Assembly: GCA_029945725.1 (NCBI GenBank)
Contig: JAQSDB010000001.1
Coordinates: 1-64,000 of the forward strand
Direction: 5' to 3'
Source of the DNA: a bacterium
GTDB taxonomy: Bacteria > Pseudomonadota > Gammaproteobacteria > Pseudomonadales > Moraxellaceae
DNA: 64,000 bases
Shown here one piece after another: positions 44,973-52,791 of this stretch; the stretch's first letter is position 1; every line of letters starts with the position of its first letter. The translations under genes were made by a program, and so were the position numbers. The notes below the pieces were generated by a model. The model was given only the letters and a program-made list of their open reading frames with translations. It was not told the DNA's origin and made no database searches.

Positions 44973-46163
44973 ATGAAGAAGCTGGCATTATTGTCCGCAG
45001 CAGTGGCTGTTTGCGCAAGTCAGGTCACGTTCGCTGCTCTTGAGCCACAAGGCATTGATCTTGAGCCATTTCTTTTGGTGCCAACGGTGGCGGTGGCGTA
45101 CACGCAAAATAGCAATATTTATGGCCTTTCTCACGATGCAGTGTCCTCTTCCGTCATCTTTATTACGCCAACGCTTGATCTGATTGCGCAGGATCGCGAC
45201 AACCTCTATCGCGCCCGATACGGTTTGATCGCACAGGTATACGGCGAAAGTGACAACAACGCGTTTGATCATCTTTTCAGTGTTAGCGCCCATATAGAGC
45301 CGACCGGCCGTTTCCGCTTTGATCTGGGGGCGGGCTACAACCTGTTGCATGACAATGCAGGGACTGGCCGTACCGAGGGGATTGTGACTGCTGCCGGCAA
45401 GCATGATCCCGATACCTTCTCGTTGGCGACCCTGAATGCGGCAGTGGATTATGGCGCCAAGGATGCCGCCGGCCAGATTGGCTTAAGTCTGGGGCAGTCC
45501 CAGAAACGTTATGATCTGGCGGCTGCGGCCGATTCGCGAGATCTGGATATCCAGAATGCAGCACTCGAGTTTCGTTTGCGTGTCATGCCCAAGACTAGGC
45601 TTTTGCTGGATATTGAGCAGGATCAGGGTAATTACTCGAATGCGGTAACCGCGGCCAAGCTGGATTACACCGAATCCCGTTATCTGGTGGGGGTGAGCTG
45701 GGAGGGCAGTGCCAACACCACCGGCAAGGTTCGGGTCGGTAACGGCAAGCGCTCTCCTTCCGTTGGTCCTGATGTCTCCAGTCTGGTTTGGGGTGTCGGA
45801 GTGGTGTGGACGCCGCGTGCTCGCGACTCGGTTACGATTGATGGTTCGCAAGCCTTCAAGGATGGCACCTTTCCCACCACCAGCATTGACAGCCGAAGTC
45901 TTGCTTTGGGCTGGTCGCATAGCTGGGCCGATCGCTGGCAAAGCAGCCTGACCGCCGCTTTGGGCAAGGATGATCACAATGTGGTGGCAGGCTTTCCGGC
46001 GCGTCAGGATGACAGCACCACTCTCGGCCTGGCCCTTAATTACCAGATGCGTCGCTGGTTTATGCTCGGGGCGGGCGCTACGCTGCTTCAGCACAACTCC
46101 AACCTTGCGAATTTTGAGTATGACCGCCAGATAATTTCACTGAATGCGCAGCTCAGCCTGTAA
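44973..46163 (+). CDS. Outer-membrane beta-barrel protein of an exopolysaccharide locus
   Basis: A 396-residue protein with a signal peptide (MKKLALLSAAVAVCASQVTFA). It then consists of alternating short beta strands (FRFDLGAGYNLL, AALEFRLRVMPKTRLLLDIEQ, RDSVTIDGSQAF) with a final strand IISLNAQLSL, a barrel-type ending. Proteins of this kind (EpsL-like) accompany Wza- and Wzc-like genes in exopolysaccharide operons. AAGGGAAGGGG precedes the ATG. It is the first gene of a five-gene run and may form part of the outer-membrane exit or a secretin-independent pore. Confidence 0.78.
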   Translation: MKKLALLSAAVAVCASQVTFAALEPQGIDLEPFLLVPTVAVAYTQNSNIYGLSHDAVSSSVIFITPTLDLIAQDRDNLYRARYGLIAQVYGESDNNAFDHLFSVSAHIEPTGRFRFDLGAGYNLLHDNAGTGRTEGIVTAAGKHDPDTFSLATLNAAVDYGAKDAAGQIGLSLGQSQKRYDLAAAADSRDLDIQNAALEFRLRVMPKTRLLLDIEQDQGNYSNAVTAAKLDYTESRYLVGVSWEGSANTTGKVRVGNGKRSPSVGPDVSSLVWGVGVVWTPRARDSVTIDGSQAFKDGTFPTTSIDSRSLALGWSHSWADRWQSSLTAALGKDDHNVVAGFPARQDDSTTLGLALNYQMRRWFMLGAGATLLQHNSNLANFEYDRQIISLNAQLSL

Positions 46164-46192
46164 TCAGTCAGTCAGCAATGATGGTGTCGTAA

Positions 46193-46864
46193 ATGTGGCA
46201 AGCGTTGTGGTTGTTGGTTGGGTGCCTCGGCTTTTCCGGGGTGGTCCACGCAGAGTCGAGTTGGTGGGATCGTATCTTTGGAGAGGCTGGCGAAAGTGTC
46301 AGTGCTCCGTTGCTGGCCGAGGAGCCGCAGGCTGAAGCATCCCAGGATGGTGTGCCCGTGCCCGGCAATCCTTCAGCGTCTTCGGGCCCCGTATTTTCTC
46401 TGACTTCAGATTACAAGCTGGGGCCTGGCGATCGCTTGATGATCGTTGTCTTCAATGAAAAGGATCTCAGTATCGATGTCCGGTTGTCGGATTCGGGCAC
46501 CTTGTCCTTTCCGCTGCTGGGCGAGATTCGTGCGCAAGGCATGACGGTAGCGATGCTGAATGATTATCTGACTGAACAGCTTGGTCGTGGTTATCTGGTT
46601 AATCCCAAGGTGTATGTCAGCATTGTCGAATATCGCCCGCTTTTTGTGACGGGCGAGGTTAGCAGGCCCGGCGCACTGTCGTATCAGCCGGGCCTGACCG
46701 TGCGTAAAGCGGTTGCGCTTTCGGGTGGCTTTACCCCCAGGGCATCCTACACCAAGATTTTTATCATTCACGAAGATGACCCTTTCGGGCAGCCACGTCC
46801 CGCGAATCTGAATACCCCCCTGCGCCCTGGCGATATTCTCACCATTGAGCAAAGCTTCTTCTGA
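46193..46864 (+). CDS. Polysaccharide export protein, Wza-like
   Basis: A 223-residue periplasmic protein with a signal peptide (ending VVHA-ES). It has a poly-export domain (YKLGPGDRLMIVVFNEKDLSIDVRLSDSGTLSFPLLGEIRAQGMTVAMLNDYLTEQL) and one SLBB domain (RPLFVTGEVSRPGALSYQPGLTVRKAVALSGGFT). There is no lipobox and no C-terminal membrane-spanning helix, so it is shorter than E. coli Wza and would need an outer-membrane partner, perhaps the preceding barrel. It lies 29 bases after that gene. Confidence 0.9.
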   Translation: MWQALWLLVGCLGFSGVVHAESSWWDRIFGEAGESVSAPLLAEEPQAEASQDGVPVPGNPSASSGPVFSLTSDYKLGPGDRLMIVVFNEKDLSIDVRLSDSGTLSFPLLGEIRAQGMTVAMLNDYLTEQLGRGYLVNPKVYVSIVEYRPLFVTGEVSRPGALSYQPGLTVRKAVALSGGFTPRASYTKIFIIHEDDPFGQPRPANLNTPLRPGDILTIEQSFF

Positions 46865-46877
46865 TCAGCAGCCTTCC

Positions 46878-48869
46878 ATGGAAAAAACTGCAATGAATAT
46901 TGGCCAAACCACTCCTGATCAGGAGGTGGAAATCGATCTGCGTCAGTATTGGCGCGTCATTACCCGGTACAAGTGGGGCATTCTCGGCCTTGCCTTTGCC
47001 ATCACGGTGCTGGCAACCCTGATCGTATTTTCGATCCAGCCGGTTTACCGCGCTTCAACCACGCTGTTGATTGAGCAGAAGCAGGCCAAGATCGTCACGA
47101 TCCAGGAAGTCTACGACATGGATAGCGGCGCTGCGTATCTGCAAACCCAGTTCGAGATTCTCAAGTCGCGTGATCTCGCAACGCGGGTGGTGCGTCAGCT
47201 TGGTCTCGATCAGCGTTCTGAGTTTATTCCCGCCAGGAGTGAAAAAGGGTCGGCTTTTGCGCTTGACTGGAGGAGCTGGTTGCCGAGGGGACATGAAGCC
47301 AATCCGCTGCCCAGTGATGAGCAGTACCTGGCGGGCGTCGTGAGTGCCTTCATGGGGCATCTTTCGATAGAGCCGGTACGTAATACGCAGCTCGTCAAAA
47401 TCAATTTTGAATCGTTTGATCCACGCTTGGCCGCACTGGTGACCAACACCATGGCGCAGGCCTATATCGATAGCCAGATGGAAGCGCGCACCGGGATGAC
47501 CGAGCAGGCTGCCGAATGGTTGACGAGGCGAGCAGGTTTTCTCAAAACCACGCTTGAGCAGTCAGAGCAAACGTTACAGGCCTATCGCGAAAAGAACGAT
47601 ATCGTGGAGACGGGGGGGACGACCGCTGATGGAAGTGGCCTGCTTTCACTTAATGCAAAGCAGTTGCAGGACATTACCGAGCGCGTGATTTCTGCGCAAT
47701 TCAACCTGTCCGCCATCAGTCAGCGCTATGGCGCCAAGCACCCGGCCTATCAGCAGGCTGAGCTGGATTTGCAGAAAGCCCAGGAGGCCCTGCAGGCGGC
47801 CAGGAAGACGGCAATGGAGGTAACACGCAAGGAGTTTGGTCTGCAAAGCCTGATGCGTGAAGTGGAAGCCAATAGCAAGCTTTATGACACCTTCTTTACC
47901 CGCATCAAGGAAGCCAACGAGACAAGACAGCTGGAGACCCCAAACGCACGGGTCGTGGATACGGCAATTCCTCCGAGTGGTCCCGTCAAGCCCCAGAAAG
48001 GCTTGGTGATGGTTCTGGCTTTTGTGCTGAGTGTCATGCTGGGCATCATGCTGGCGTTTTTGCTGGATTATCTTGATAGCACCTTCAAGGGTGCTGAAGA
48101 CGTTGAGGCACGCTTGGGGGTTCCCATGCTCGGTCTGCTGCCGATTGCCAAACGCAAACTTGAAAACGAGATCGGCCACCCCCTGTTTCTGGAAAGTGAT
48201 CAGCAGGGGTTTGCTGAAGCCGTGCGTACGGTGCGTACCGGTGTAGTGCTTTCCAGCCTGGATGAACCGCACCAGATTGTGGTGGTGACCTCCAGCGTTC
48301 CCGGTGAAGGAAAGACCACGACAGCGGTCAATCTGGCACTGGCCATGGGGCAAATGGAAAAAGTACTGCTGATTGACGGTGACATGCGCAGGCCCACTAT
48401 TTCCAAGACTCTGGGGATCCCGGGCTCGAGTCCCGGTCTGTCCAATCTGGTAGCCGGTACGGCCGAAACGGCGCAGTGTATTCATCATTATGTGGATGGC
48501 AACATTGACGTATTGACGGCAGGCTTGATTCCGCCAAATCCGCTGGAGTTGCTGTCGTCCAGGCGCTTTCGCGATGTGCTTGAACAACTGGCCGTACAAT
48601 ATGACCGTATTGTCATCGACTCGGCACCTACGCTTGCCGTGAGTGATGCCCTGATGCTGGCAACGCTCGCGAATTCGGTGATTTATGTGGTCAAGTCTGA
48701 CTCCACAGCGTTCCACAGTGCCCGCGGCGGAATCCAGAAACTGCAGCGTGTAAATGCCCGCCTGACCGGTGTGGTGCTTAATCAGGTGAACCTGAGCAAG
48801 GCAAGCAAGTACGGCAGCTATTACGGCTATTACGATTATTACGGCTACAAGGCCAAAGAAACGTCGTGA
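46878..48869 (+). CDS. Polysaccharide co-polymerase / tyrosine autokinase, Wzc-like
   Basis: An inner-membrane protein of about 663 residues. A Wzz domain follows the first helix (RYKWGILGLAFAITVLATLIVF), then a long periplasmic coiled-coil, a second helix (MVLAFVLSVMLGIMLAFLLDYL) and a cytoplasmic BY-kinase domain with Walker A (SVPGEGKTTTAVNLA), Walker A' (VLLIDGDMRRP) and a Tyr cluster at the C-terminus (YGSYYGYYDYYGY). It controls polymer length and export by cycles of autophosphorylation. The start is uncertain: TTG at 46845, ATG at 46878 or ATG at 46893, none with a strong ribosome site. Confidence 0.92.
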   Translation: MEKTAMNIGQTTPDQEVEIDLRQYWRVITRYKWGILGLAFAITVLATLIVFSIQPVYRASTTLLIEQKQAKIVTIQEVYDMDSGAAYLQTQFEILKSRDLATRVVRQLGLDQRSEFIPARSEKGSAFALDWRSWLPRGHEANPLPSDEQYLAGVVSAFMGHLSIEPVRNTQLVKINFESFDPRLAALVTNTMAQAYIDSQMEARTGMTEQAAEWLTRRAGFLKTTLEQSEQTLQAYREKNDIVETGGTTADGSGLLSLNAKQLQDITERVISAQFNLSAISQRYGAKHPAYQQAELDLQKAQEALQAARKTAMEVTRKEFGLQSLMREVEANSKLYDTFFTRIKEANETRQLETPNARVVDTAIPPSGPVKPQKGLVMVLAFVLSVMLGIMLAFLLDYLDSTFKGAEDVEARLGVPMLGLLPIAKRKLENEIGHPLFLESDQQGFAEAVRTVRTGVVLSSLDEPHQIVVVTSSVPGEGKTTTAVNLALAMGQMEKVLLIDGDMRRPTISKTLGIPGSSPGLSNLVAGTAETAQCIHHYVDGNIDVLTAGLIPPNPLELLSSRRFRDVLEQLAVQYDRIVIDSAPTLAVSDALMLATLANSVIYVVKSDSTAFHSARGGIQKLQRVNARLTGVVLNQVNLSKASKYGSYYGYYDYYGYKAKETS

Positions 48870-49606
48870 TTGATCTGCATTGCCATCTCCTGCCCGGTAT
48901 TGATGATGGTCCGGCTTCGATGGCAGAAGCTCTGGCCCTGTGCAGTCATGCTGTGGCTTCCGGTATTACCCACAGCGTGGTGACCCCGCATGTGCATCCT
49001 GGGCGTTATGCCAATGATGCCGCTTCAATTGCGGTGGTTGCATCGAGTCTCAAGCGGGCTCTGGCAGAGGCAGGCATCCCACTGGCGATCAGCTTCTCTG
49101 GTGAAGTGCGCATTTCTCCGGAAATCATGCCCATGGTAGAGGCCGGGCTCATTCCCTTTCACGGGGAGTGGGAAGGGCGTCGTGTCATGTTGCTTGAATT
49201 TCCTCATAGTCATATTCCCCCGGGTAGCGACCGCCTGATTCGCTGGCTGCAACAGCGTGGTATTGCACCAATGATCGCGCACCCTGAGCGCAACAAGGAC
49301 GTGATGCGTGACCTTGGGCGCTTGCACGAGTTTGTTAATGCAGGCTGCCTGCTTCAGGTCACCGCAGGCTCTCTGGCCGGACGTTTTGGCGAGATGGCCG
49401 AGGAACGTGCCTGTGAAATCGTGCAGGCAGGCTGGGCTACCGTGCTCGCCAGTGATGCCCATAATCTTGGTGCGCGCCCTCCTGAGCTGGCTGATGGTCT
49501 CGCGGTGGCGGTTGAGCTGGTCGGCGAGAGCGAGGCAATGGCACTGGTCATGGAAACCCCCTGGCGTATTGTTGCGCAGCGTTTTGAGGTGGCTCATGCC
49601 TCCTGA
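48866..49606 (+). CDS. CpsB/YwqE-type protein-tyrosine phosphatase
   Basis: A 246-residue PHP-fold metal-dependent phosphatase: MIDLHCHLLPGIDDGPASMAEAL at the N-terminus (metal-binding His and Asp), VTPHVHPG, LLEFPHSHIP, MIAHPERNKDVM and ASDAHNLGARPPEL. These enzymes dephosphorylate the cognate BY-kinase. The start is GTG at 48866, overlapping the kinase stop codon by 4 bases, and supports a kinase/phosphatase pair. Low-molecular-weight Wzb is excluded by the fold. Confidence 0.92.
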   Translation: MIDLHCHLLPGIDDGPASMAEALALCSHAVASGITHSVVTPHVHPGRYANDAASIAVVASSLKRALAEAGIPLAISFSGEVRISPEIMPMVEAGLIPFHGEWEGRRVMLLEFPHSHIPPGSDRLIRWLQQRGIAPMIAHPERNKDVMRDLGRLHEFVNAGCLLQVTAGSLAGRFGEMAEERACEIVQAGWATVLASDAHNLGARPPELADGLAVAVELVGESEAMALVMETPWRIVAQRFEVAHAS

Positions 49607-50354
49607 GTCGGCGCCCAGTCGTGGAGGCTGGCGCTGGCTGCTGGCGTCGTTACTGATCTTGCTGTTTGTGTTGTGGTCTTTGATGTGGGGGCTTGCTGAT
49701 CTTGCGGCTTTTCGTGCCCGTGTCTGGGTGGAGGCCTGGAGTTATCAGTCCCGGCAGGCAACTGCGCAAGGACGCACTTATGACCCCGTCCCAGAGGAAT
49801 GGGAGACGGCGCTTGCTGACGGCGATTGGGCAGTGCGCCTTGCGCCATTCAGTGCGGATTATCGTGAAGATCTGGCTCGGGTCTATGCCTCGCGCTATCT
49901 CAGTACCGCGAAGGGAGAGGCAATAGCCTTGCCCTTTCAGGAGCAGGCGCTCGTCCAGTACCGTGAGTCCATTCGCCTGAGGCCCACCTGGCCCTACAGC
50001 TATATTGCCCTGGCCCAAACCCTTGCGCGCATGAGCAGGCTTGATGCCGAGTTTGATCGCAGTCTGGATATGGCGCTGCATTACGGGCCATGGGAGCCGG
50101 ATATTCTGCTGGCCGTGACGGATTTGGCTCTGGATGACTTGCCCCGTCTTTCTCCCTTTTCGCGCCAGTTGGTGCTGGATACCGTGCGCAGAGGGCAGGC
50201 ATGGACTATGGATGCCAGGGGCGGGGATGTCCCCTATGGGGATCAGATATGGGCGCGTGTGGCTTCGCGGCATAAACAGATGGTGATCTGTGGCTGGTGG
50301 AGCATGAACAGCCGCCAGATAAAGTCCCGATGCAGTCCCGCCAGCTGGAACTAG
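49596..50354 (+). CDS. Membrane-anchored TPR-like protein of the polysaccharide cassette
   Basis: A 252-residue protein with one N-terminal transmembrane helix (WLLASLLILLFVLWSLMWGL) and a helical extracytoplasmic domain resembling degenerate TPR repeats (QYRESIRLRPTWPYSYIALAQTLARMSRLDAEFDRSLDMALHYGPWEPDILLAVTDLAL). It overlaps the phosphatase gene by 11 bases and ends the cassette. GAGG precedes the ATG. Similar proteins occur at the end of exosortase-type exopolysaccharide loci; that parallel is inference. Confidence 0.7.
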   Translation: MPPESAPSRGGWRWLLASLLILLFVLWSLMWGLADLAAFRARVWVEAWSYQSRQATAQGRTYDPVPEEWETALADGDWAVRLAPFSADYREDLARVYASRYLSTAKGEAIALPFQEQALVQYRESIRLRPTWPYSYIALAQTLARMSRLDAEFDRSLDMALHYGPWEPDILLAVTDLALDDLPRLSPFSRQLVLDTVRRGQAWTMDARGGDVPYGDQIWARVASRHKQMVICGWWSMNSRQIKSRCSPASWN

Positions 50355-50379
50355 CCCGTGATGGCGGTCTGGCGCCGTC

Positions 50380-50883
50380 TCAGGCGCCGCAGCATTTTTT
50401 GAATTTCTTGCCGCTGCCGCAAGGGCAGGGATCGTTGCGGCCGGTCTTGTTGGCGTTGACTACCGGTACGGGCTTTTCTGTGGCTCCCGTGCTGATGACA
50501 TCACCGTCCTTGAAAAACCAGTGCCCGTCCCTTTTTACAAAGACAGACTTCTCGTGGTGCTGGTGTGCCGTATTTTGCAGGCGGTAACGAGCAATAAACT
50601 CTACCTCGCCCTGATCATCTGCGGCCAGGCCATGGCTGGTGGCAACAATCTCCAGCGACTCCCACTCCGCTTGTTCGGCCCAGGCCCGCATGGCTGCAGG
50701 ATCACTGTCGGTGCGACTCGCGGGTAGCGTTGACTCCATCACGAAATCGATATTGCCTTCCACATAGGCGCAATAGCGTGCCCGCATCAGGGCCTCTGCC
50801 GTACCGGCTACCTGTGTCTTGTTGATGATTGGGGCGCAGCAGGATGCCGACTCCAGTCCGGATCCGCAGGGGCAGAGAGACAT
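50380..50883 (-). CDS. YchJ family protein (UPF0225, SEC-C motif)
   Basis: A 167-residue protein with a zinc-binding SEC-C motif at each end: [13 protein letters not shown] at residues 4-16 and [16 protein letters not shown] at the C-terminus. Between them is a YchJ-type NTF2-like domain ([18 protein letters not shown]...[35 protein letters not shown]). Family function is unknown. It converges on the polysaccharide cassette with a 25-base gap. Confidence 0.9.
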   Translation of the reverse strand: MSLCPCGSGLESASCCAPIINKTQVAGTAEALMRARYCAYVEGNIDFVMESTLPASRTDSDPAAMRAWAEQAEWESLEIVATSHGLAADDQGEVEFIARYRLQNTAHQHHEKSVFVKRDGHWFFKDGDVISTGATEKPVPVVNANKTGRNDPCPCGSGKKFKKCCGA

Positions 50884-50925
50884 TTTCAGGCTTCACATTC
50901 AGTTGATCGGGGAATCGCAGGCAAT

Positions 50926-50955
50926 AAAAAAGGGGTGCCGAGGCACCCCTTTTTG
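50926..50955 (-). terminator. Intrinsic terminator after the repeat lipoprotein
   Basis: GGGGTGC, a CGAG loop and GCACCCC (50932-50949) form the stem, with A runs and T runs at the ends. It lies on the reverse strand between the lipoprotein and YchJ genes. Confidence 0.88.
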
Positions 50956-50977
50956 CATCAGACCGAAAGGGGTCTGA

Positions 50978-51220
50978 TTACTTTGCAGCAGGAGCAGCTG
51001 GAGCGGCGGCTTCAGCGGCAGCAGGAGCAGCGGCTTCAGCGGCAGCAGGAGCAGCGGCTTCAGCGGCAGCCGGAGCAGCGGCTTCAGCAGCAGCCGGAGC
51101 AGCGGCTTCAGCAGCAGCAGCAGGAGCTTCGGTAACCGGAGCTTCTTCTTTCTTTGCACAGCCAGCGATGGCCAGGGCAGCAACGATAGCGGCAGATACA
51201 GCGATTTTCTTGATTTGCAT
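50978..51220 (-). CDS. Ala/Pro/Glu-repeat lipoprotein
   Basis: An 80-residue protein with a lipoprotein signal (hydrophobic core then AIAGC, lipid anchor at Cys21). A short acidic stretch is followed by a tandem repeat of eight residues (PAAAEAAA), about five copies, with 24-base DNA repeats to match, and the end is APAAPAAK. It has no folded domain that can be recognised and probably forms a helical or extended spacer at the membrane. The gene has its own terminator. Copy number may vary between strains. Confidence 0.75.
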   Translation of the reverse strand: MQIKKIAVSAAIVAALAIAGCAKKEEAPVTEAPAAAAEAAAPAAAEAAAPAAAEAAAPAAAEAAAPAAAEAAAPAAPAAK

Positions 51221-51466
51221 GATGTCTCTCTCAGGGGGGTGCGTGTTTGACGACTATGCTAAATGCATCGCTAGCGGTTGCCGGCATTTACGTGCCTGCA
51301 AAACGCCCCAATTACCTAGCATCCAACTAATCGGCGCGCAGATATTAGCATCGTGATTTTGCCTTTGCATCACTTTTGTTGGACAGCTTTTTTGAAAAAT
51401 CGCCAGCCCGGCAGAGCTGCTGTGGACCAGATTCAACCGGCGCGGACCTGGTTTGGCCGCTATTGC

Positions 51467-52540
51467 CTAGCGAACCTGGTCCGGGTCGGCAAACACGGCA
51501 CCGGAAACCCCCTTCTTGTACTGACGAGCCCGGTAGAGGGCGGCATTGATGTTGATCAGGATCTGGTCCATGGCCACCGGGCGGTTGGGGATGACGGACA
51601 GGCCGATATGGACATAGGCTGGCAGGTCTTTTTGCTTGGCCCAGATGTCGAACTGCTGCTGAATATCAAAGGCAATGACCTCGGCATCCTTGGTGGTGGT
51701 GTCGACCAGAAGAAAGGCGAACTCATTGCCACCGTAATGCACGGCGATATCGCAGCCACGCAGGCGTTGATCAACAATGCTGGAAAACTGTTTGAGCAAG
51801 TACTGATTGATGGTTTTACCAACCCGCTTGCCTTTGCGTTTGGTGACCTCTATTTCCGCAAACATCACCATCATGGGGGTCATGTTGCGCTGATGGTAAG
51901 GCAGCAAGTATTTTGCGGCCTCATAGAACGTCCAGCGATTGCCAAGTCCGGTGAGCGGGTCGGTTTCAGTGACGCGTGCAGCACGCAAGCGCAGGGTTTC
52001 TGCATGTGCAGACAAAATCAGTGTGGTACAGGCAGATGCCAGTGTGAACAGGGTAATGCTGGCGAAATAAATATCGTGGGGTTGATGCAGGAAATGCTGG
52101 CGCAACAGCAGTGTTCCTGCCGTCAGCAGCAGGGTGCCGGCAAAAACAGCCGTGAATGATTTAAGGCGGTGTTGCGCAACGGCCAGTGCCAGCGTGGCGC
52201 TAACGAGAATCAGGGTTGGCGGTAATGGTGCCGGATCATTGATGACTACGCAGAGTGATCCGATGACATCAATATAGGTAATCGCATGCAGCAATGCCGG
52301 GCTTGCACGGTTAAGGATAATGGAAAGACCGAGCAGGCTCTGCGCGGCGATATAAAGAATGACACCTATGCCGAATCCGGCATAGGTCACCAGAAGCAGC
52401 TTCGCCGGCACAAAGAAGGCGTAAGCCAGTGTCAGCAGTGCAAGCGTAATGCGCAGTGCCAGATGCCATTGTGGCAAGTGCAGTTCGTGAAACTGTTCGG
52501 GAGCAACAGGCTTGATGTTTTCTGGGAGCAAGGAACTCAT
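51467..52540 (-). CDS. Membrane GGDEF-domain protein with altered active site
   Basis: A 357-residue protein with about six N-terminal transmembrane helices (residues 25-185) and a cytoplasmic GGDEF domain (ETDPLTGLGNRWTFYEAAKYL to the C-terminus). The signature loop reads YGGNEFAFLL, Asn in place of the catalytic Asp or Glu, so cyclase activity is doubtful. The N-terminal membrane region is a MASE-like sensor of unknown ligand. The ATG at 52540 is taken as start; a TTG two codons earlier is possible. Flanked by about 245 bases without genes on each side. Confidence 0.85.
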   Translation of the reverse strand: MSSLLPENIKPVAPEQFHELHLPQWHLALRITLALLTLAYAFFVPAKLLLVTYAGFGIGVILYIAAQSLLGLSIILNRASPALLHAITYIDVIGSLCVVINDPAPLPPTLILVSATLALAVAQHRLKSFTAVFAGTLLLTAGTLLLRQHFLHQPHDIYFASITLFTLASACTTLILSAHAETLRLRAARVTETDPLTGLGNRWTFYEAAKYLLPYHQRNMTPMMVMFAEIEVTKRKGKRVGKTINQYLLKQFSSIVDQRLRGCDIAVHYGGNEFAFLLVDTTTKDAEVIAFDIQQQFDIWAKQKDLPAYVHIGLSVIPNRPVAMDQILININAALYRARQYKKGVSGAVFADPDQVR

Positions 52541-52791
52541 GGGCAATCCGTGGTCTACTTCTTGTCTTTAGCAGGGTTTGTGGCCGGCTTGATGGCTCGG
52601 ACAGGCGGGGCGGCGCCATGCTAGCAATGCCCCTCGTAAATGAGAAGAACCTGACCGTCCTGTTCGTGCTTGAACGGTTGTTTCATCGGGATGGAGTGTT
52701 TTCCCCTTCCGGCGATGATGGTGTAGAAACGGGCTGTGGCGCAGAAACTCAGTGCTGGCGTTTTCCGTCAGCGTAAAACAGGGAATCGAGT

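Noticed and set aside
50978-51140. Tandem 24-base repeats considered as a CRISPR array
   Set aside because: There are no unique spacers between units, and the repeats encode an in-frame lipoprotein.
51221-51466. Small RNA or gene between the repeat lipoprotein and the GGNEF gene
   Set aside because: No reading frame with a ribosome site and no promoter-terminator pair was recognised.
52541-52791. Gene in the gap before the hybrid kinase
   Set aside because: Only short frames without start signals or recognisable composition are present.
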